DNA of 64,000 nt. Origin: Acanthaster planci (taxonomy: Eukaryota > Echinodermata > Asteroidea > Valvatida > Acanthasteridae). A model generated the notes under the pieces. It did no database searches. It was not told where the DNA came from and saw only the letters and a program-made list of their open reading frames with translations. Of this stretch, positions 59,690 to 64,000 are shown piece by piece. How positions within the stretch are numbered: the stretch's first letter is position 1; every line of letters starts with the position of its first letter. A program made the position numbers and the translations under genes. The stretch covers positions 1,595,030 to 1,659,029 of the forward strand of contig NW_019091431.1 of NCBI RefSeq assembly GCF_001949145.1. The letters are read 5' to 3'.

Positions 59690-60305
59690 TTCCTACATGT
59701 ACATGTAACTGTCCTGCTGATTTCTATCCTGTACAATCCAGCCAATTCTAACTGAACTTTGCCCACTTAAGTCCAACCCAGTGCAACCTAGTCTAACCCA
59801 GTATTTAACCCAGTTCAGCCCACCCCTCCTCCCAACTTAACTGACCCTCTGCACATCACACTTGTTCCTCACCCAATCATACTCAATCCAATCATCCTGA
59901 CCCTGTTTTCTTTTCTACAATGTTGTGCAAACCTAACTTATCCTAACCAAAGGCAGTGTAGTCCAACCATGCCCAGCCTGTGACAATCCAACTTAACCCC
60001 AACCCAGTCCAGCCCAGCCTAAACAAACTCTGCCCATCCAACCCAACTCAGCTTAGTCCACTCCAACCTAGCATGACCCAACCCAGTGAAACCCACTTCG
60101 CTCTACACCACCCACTCCACCCTCCAACATACATGCATATATGCATGTATTAACCACCCCCTGGCCTCAACCTACCACCCAGCCTCGTACCCACCCTCCC
60201 CACTCAGCCCATCCAACCCATCCTAATCCAATTAGACTACTCCAACCCTCCTTCCCAACTTAACCAAACCTCCACCCTTATCCTCATTATACTCTACCCA
60301 CCCAG
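59690..60305. repeat. Degenerate CCAACCCA-type minisatellite, about 600 bp
   Basis: Strongly strand-biased (almost G-free on plus) sequence built from variable CCAACCCAGT, CCAACCTA and CTAACCCA units. It resembles the array around the gap in ATP11 intron 23. Strand asymmetry is its main feature. Confidence 0.75.
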
Positions 60306-63300
60306 TAGGACGGGCGTGCTTGATAACAGAAAACAGGAGTCAGGCTCCTTGTCCCCATTTCTTTACATTGAAAACCCTTTTCCGTGTATATGACTGAAGA
60401 GATTTAATAAATCTGTCATGAAGAATCATCTCTCCAACTGCGATTATACTTGTGGTGGGGTGAGCTTCCTTGAACTGCGACAGTGTGTTTACTAATTTAT
60501 TTATTTTTGATCTTGTCCTGTTTGTTCTTTTTACTCTGATCAAACCCCCACAACGATAATAAAAAGATAGTATGGAGTCGGTACCTAAAGATTTTGGGGC
60601 TACACATACAAACATCAGTCTTGAATCTGCTTAAGTGTACTTTGTATGACAAAAGTGGGGGGTTTTGGTCCAAATGATATACACAAAACACATTAAAAAT
60701 TCGCAATGAGGGACATTTTACGAGAATCACACATGTATCTATTGTTATTGATTAAAGGGGCAGTAGTATTGGAAATATTGGATAGTACAAGTATGTTGGT
60801 TTGAAAATATGTATGGTTATTATAACAATGTATGTACCATTTTCTTTTCATGAGCACATAATACTTTTCTAAAGTCTCATGAAGTATTAAAGTGTAATAA
60901 AACGTAGCTAGTAGTCCATGCCATGACGTGCTAATTAATATATTCGACAGAGATGTAACATAAGGCACTAGTTTCGGTATTCAAGTACTGAAAACCTCAT
61001 ACATGTATTAATGCAAATTAAAAGAACTTAGATTCAAGCATAGACCATTTACACTTTGCCTACAGTTACATCTAACGCGGCCAAAAATTGCAGAAAAGTC
61101 ACCCTTTGGTTGGTTTTTAGTTTTACCTCGATTATGCTCCGTTGGGAATGTACATTTGTCCCATTTATTTGAAAGAGGTTTGTGTTTTTTGATATTTACT
61201 AATAAGTGTATAAACTAAAATTTAAAAGTAACTACCAATCTAAGATTTAGATTTGTGATACTTTAATGCTTTTACTTTTGTACTGATGGCAAGCCATAAT
61301 TTTTACAACCACTTTAAAAAAAGAAAGAAAAACAAACACAAAAGCAGATGCTATTAGGTAACTGAGTGTTTCATTGAAGTTGGTTTAAATTTCGATTTTT
61401 GTTCGGGAATGCTGGTAGCCAGAATGCTGGCAACCTGAATCATTCAATTTCAACATGATTTTACATGTACCCTTGGGGATTAGGATCAACCCTACCCCCC
61501 CACCTCTGTTTACACTTTGGTGAGAAGACTGTCACTTAAACCAGTCCCTGTTAAATTGCAGTAGATATTCAACGGGTTTTAACTTGGAAAATTGAAACTG
61601 AGAAACCTCATAACTTCGCAAAAGACCCCTTGGGGACAGTGTACAGTTTCAAACCTGGCTGGGATTAGAAGATATTTTTCAGTAGTTTACACCAAACTCT
61701 GAATTTAAGAGGTATAACCATTCAAGTTTTGCTATGTTTTGACCTAACTTAAGTATACAAAAAGAGACCAGTGTAAGATTGTAGGCAGCTGAGGGAGAAC
61801 TCACGCCTGGTTCAGCTTTTTATTGTTCTTGTTACAACCTCTTTACTGGCTGTTTTCCAGATAACTTTTTCTAATCCCTAATCTCATCCAGGTTTAAAAT
61901 GGAAATACCTTTATTGGTTCAAGATACATCTCAGAGATTTAAAATTGCCAGTTGCATAAGTCACAACAAGTCACGAAAGCTGTTGCAAGGATCACACTGA
62001 ACTGTTTGAAAGCACTCATTTCAAGACAACTACAGACTTCTAGCTAATAAATCAAGGCATTCTTCAAGGTGAACAAAATTAGGTCATAGACTCCATAATA
62101 CATTATCAAAGGTCGATTATGAAGGTAAAGTATTCTCTTTGATTTGCTTTTAATAGTGTGACATGATGCTGGGACAGGCTGAGGGAACTTGGTGGTGGTG
62201 GTGGTGGGTGGAGGTTACTGAAGTGAAGACAGTAGAAGACATCCAGGTGGAAGTGGAGATGTTGCTTTCTGGAGAGCAAAGGATGTGGTGCTCCATTGTC
62301 TGGTAGTTTGCATGCATGGGTGGATCCACATTCAAATTTGGGGGGGGGGGGAGTTGAGACCAAGCTTTTGTTACGTTGCCCAAAAAACTGGTAAGTTTTC
62401 TGTAGTCTTTTTGGGCCCTTCTATGGGGCGAGGCTATATTTTTATGCTTTGGGTAGGGGCATGGCCGTCATTGACCCCCTCCCCTTGACCTGCCCTTGTT
62501 TTCATCCCAGCTGGATGGGCCATGCCGGATCTAAAGGATGACTGAAAAAGAATAAAGGGGGCATGTTTCAACAATGGTGTGAGTACATATAATCTTTTTT
62601 TTCCTGGGGTGAGAATGTATTCCACGGTAGCAGTGTGACCCTAACAAGTTGAGCAAAATTCAGTGAATAAGAAAAATGTGTTTATGGCCTTGTAAAAGAA
62701 CTACAAATAGGCATTGCGCTGGGGAAATATACATGTGCGTCATGGTCACTTGTGGGCGGCTGGTGCTTTACGTATCCCACATGCTCTTACCAAGATAAAT
62801 ACAAACAAACTAACATGAAAAGACCCCTCCCCAATACAATCAACAAATTTGGCCTGGTTATGTTTCATTTTGCAGCCGATCATTGCTGTGGTGCAACTGG
62901 GGTACATTTTGCAGGGAGCACTTGGGAGCCCTCATTTTCTGGAGGGAGCACTCATTTTCTGGAGGGAGCACTCACTGGGTTTAGTGGCAGTTAAACACTG
63001 ACCAGACTGACCGCTGTCACCAGATTCTTTTAATTCCCTTGTTCAATTTTTGAGGGGGGGAACAGGCTTTGAGTGGGGGCTGGTGCCTCCATGCCCTCCC
63101 CCCTTTAAGTACGCCCCTTGCCCTTAGATATTTAAATTGACCGTTTATACACCTTGAGGTTCATTGTTGGGAAGAACTATACTGTAGGTTAAAATGAAAA
63201 AGTAAGAAAAAGCAACTGTAAGCTTAAACCCCACCCAAAGAGATGGAGATTATTGATGACATGACTTCTTAATGTGGAGTTGGGATATAGTCGATGTTGG

Positions 63301-63386
63301 ACATGGTACAGTTCTAATTCTTTATATTTCAAAGATTCATTACATGTCATAGCTACAGCAAAGTAAACATGACAATAAGGACTCAC
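60306..63386. other. No gene recognised; if the 63.4-63.9 kb exons are real, part of that gene's intron
   Basis: It includes a (GGT)n run at 62189-62210, a 20-bp direct duplication of CATTTTCTGGAGGGAGCACT at 62932-62971, and G-rich runs. A C-rich segment ending near 63125 with AAGTACGCCCCTTG resembles a hAT-type MITE end. No convincing exon. Confidence 0.35.
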
Positions 63387-63855
63387 CACACGACGAGTCG
63401 GTGTCTTTGGGACCTGTACATCGAGAAAAAGAGGGAAACGTATAAATCGCATGTACGTACAGACCTAACACCAATGATTTTTAAATTGAAACACATTTTA
63501 CTTAGCCGCTTAGCTGCCTGTAGTTGTGTTAGTGTATTGTAATTGGTATTACAATATTGGGCCAGGAGGATGTACATGTAACCTTAATTTTTTTTTCGTT
63601 CGCCGTAATTTTGCTCAGCGCTGCATGCTTTGTTGGGTATTGTCTTGGTGTGAGCTGGTTACTCTGTGGAATTGCTGCCCACTCAGCCACCGTTCTTGTC
63701 GGGTTCAATTTTTTATTTTGCTGTCTCAGATCAGTTAGAGGAATCACAGTCCATAAACACTGATGGAATGTCAGATTACCCAGATATTCATCGTCCGCGA
63801 ATTTGGAAGTTTTCTTCAAACTGGCATTTGTAGCGGTGGATGCTGCCGATGCCAT
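63387..63855 (-). CDS. Candidate 5' coding exons of an unknown gene
   Basis: Exon 1 (63780-63855) starts ATGGCATC and reads MASAASTATNASLKKTSKFA then DDEYL, ending one base into a codon at G|GTAATC. A 27-nt exon at 63387-63413 has strong signals (CTCGATGTACAG acceptor, GTG|GTGAGT donor) and joins in phase to read GPKDTDSSC. Its alternative frame VPKTPTRRV looks equally protein-like, so exon 1 may have another donor. I found no further exons downstream on the minus strand. Family unknown. Confidence 0.35.
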
Positions 63856-64000
63856 TTTGACAAAGTTTTCTTTTCACGATTATCATTTTGTTTGTCGGCC
63901 GGATAACAGATGCTCTCGTGCACGGAACACAAAACACAAAAGTTTCAGCTCTGTACATAGACAGTGTGGTCCCCCTCAAAAAAGAAAGAAAATACGTAAA

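Noticed and set aside
60340-60615. Minus-strand frame containing FKEAHPTTSIIAVGEMILHD
   Set aside because: Looks mildly protein-like but has no family match or clear splice borders.
62106-62383. His- or Pro-rich minus-strand frames
   Set aside because: Direct translation of a (GGT)n run.
1-64000. Retroviral, LTR or Polinton-type elements; CRISPR arrays; rRNA genes
   Set aside because: No recognisable parts of any of these were seen on either strand.

Overview
The window is 64 kb of an animal nuclear genome in draft form. It has three N gaps (1-555, 11714-11881, 30307-31251), introns with GT-AG ends, a low-GC background, tRNA-derived SINE-like sequences and many short inverted-repeat DNA elements. 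The proteins resemble deuterostome orthologues, and short palindromic runs of ACATGTACATGT recur throughout. Together these suggest a marine invertebrate deuterostome (amphioxus-, hemichordate- or echinoderm-like); I cannot name the species from sequence alone.

Layout. 556-6985: no gene recognised, with two minisatellites and scattered repeats. 6986-27569 (minus): a class VI P4-ATPase lipid flippase (ATP11 family), reconstructed here as 31 coding exons with phase checked at every junction, about 1119 residues. 27570-28938: a 1.4 kb shared upstream region. 28939-40305 (plus): TUBGCP3, gamma-tubulin complex component 3, 24 coding exons, 912 residues, complete. 41316-42946 and 45292-46400 (both minus): a tandem pair of nitrobindin-type heme beta-barrel genes (the C-terminal domain of vertebrate THAP4) with identical exon architecture; the upstream copy may have an extra 5' exon at 48701-48800. 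50117-50752 (plus): a two-exon gene for an unrecognised 93-residue protein. 50753-63386: no gene recognised, mostly repeats and simple sequence. 63387-63855 (minus): two candidate 5' exons of an unknown gene.

The ATP11 and TUBGCP3 genes stand head to head about 1.4 kb apart. From memory, their human orthologues are also divergent neighbours at 13q34, so this looks like retained ancestral microsynteny and possibly a shared promoter. Their products (membrane lipid asymmetry; microtubule nucleation) have no obvious common pathway. The nitrobindin pair is a local duplication, probably dealing with NO or peroxynitrite. Introns of the two large genes carry several small non-autonomous DNA elements: one family present twice with 4-bp target duplications, a piggyBac-like element between TTAA sites, and a Harbinger-like element between ACT repeats. 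I recognised no retroviral or other capsid-bearing element.

All gene models rest on reading translated exons, splice signals and remembered family sequences; no search was run.
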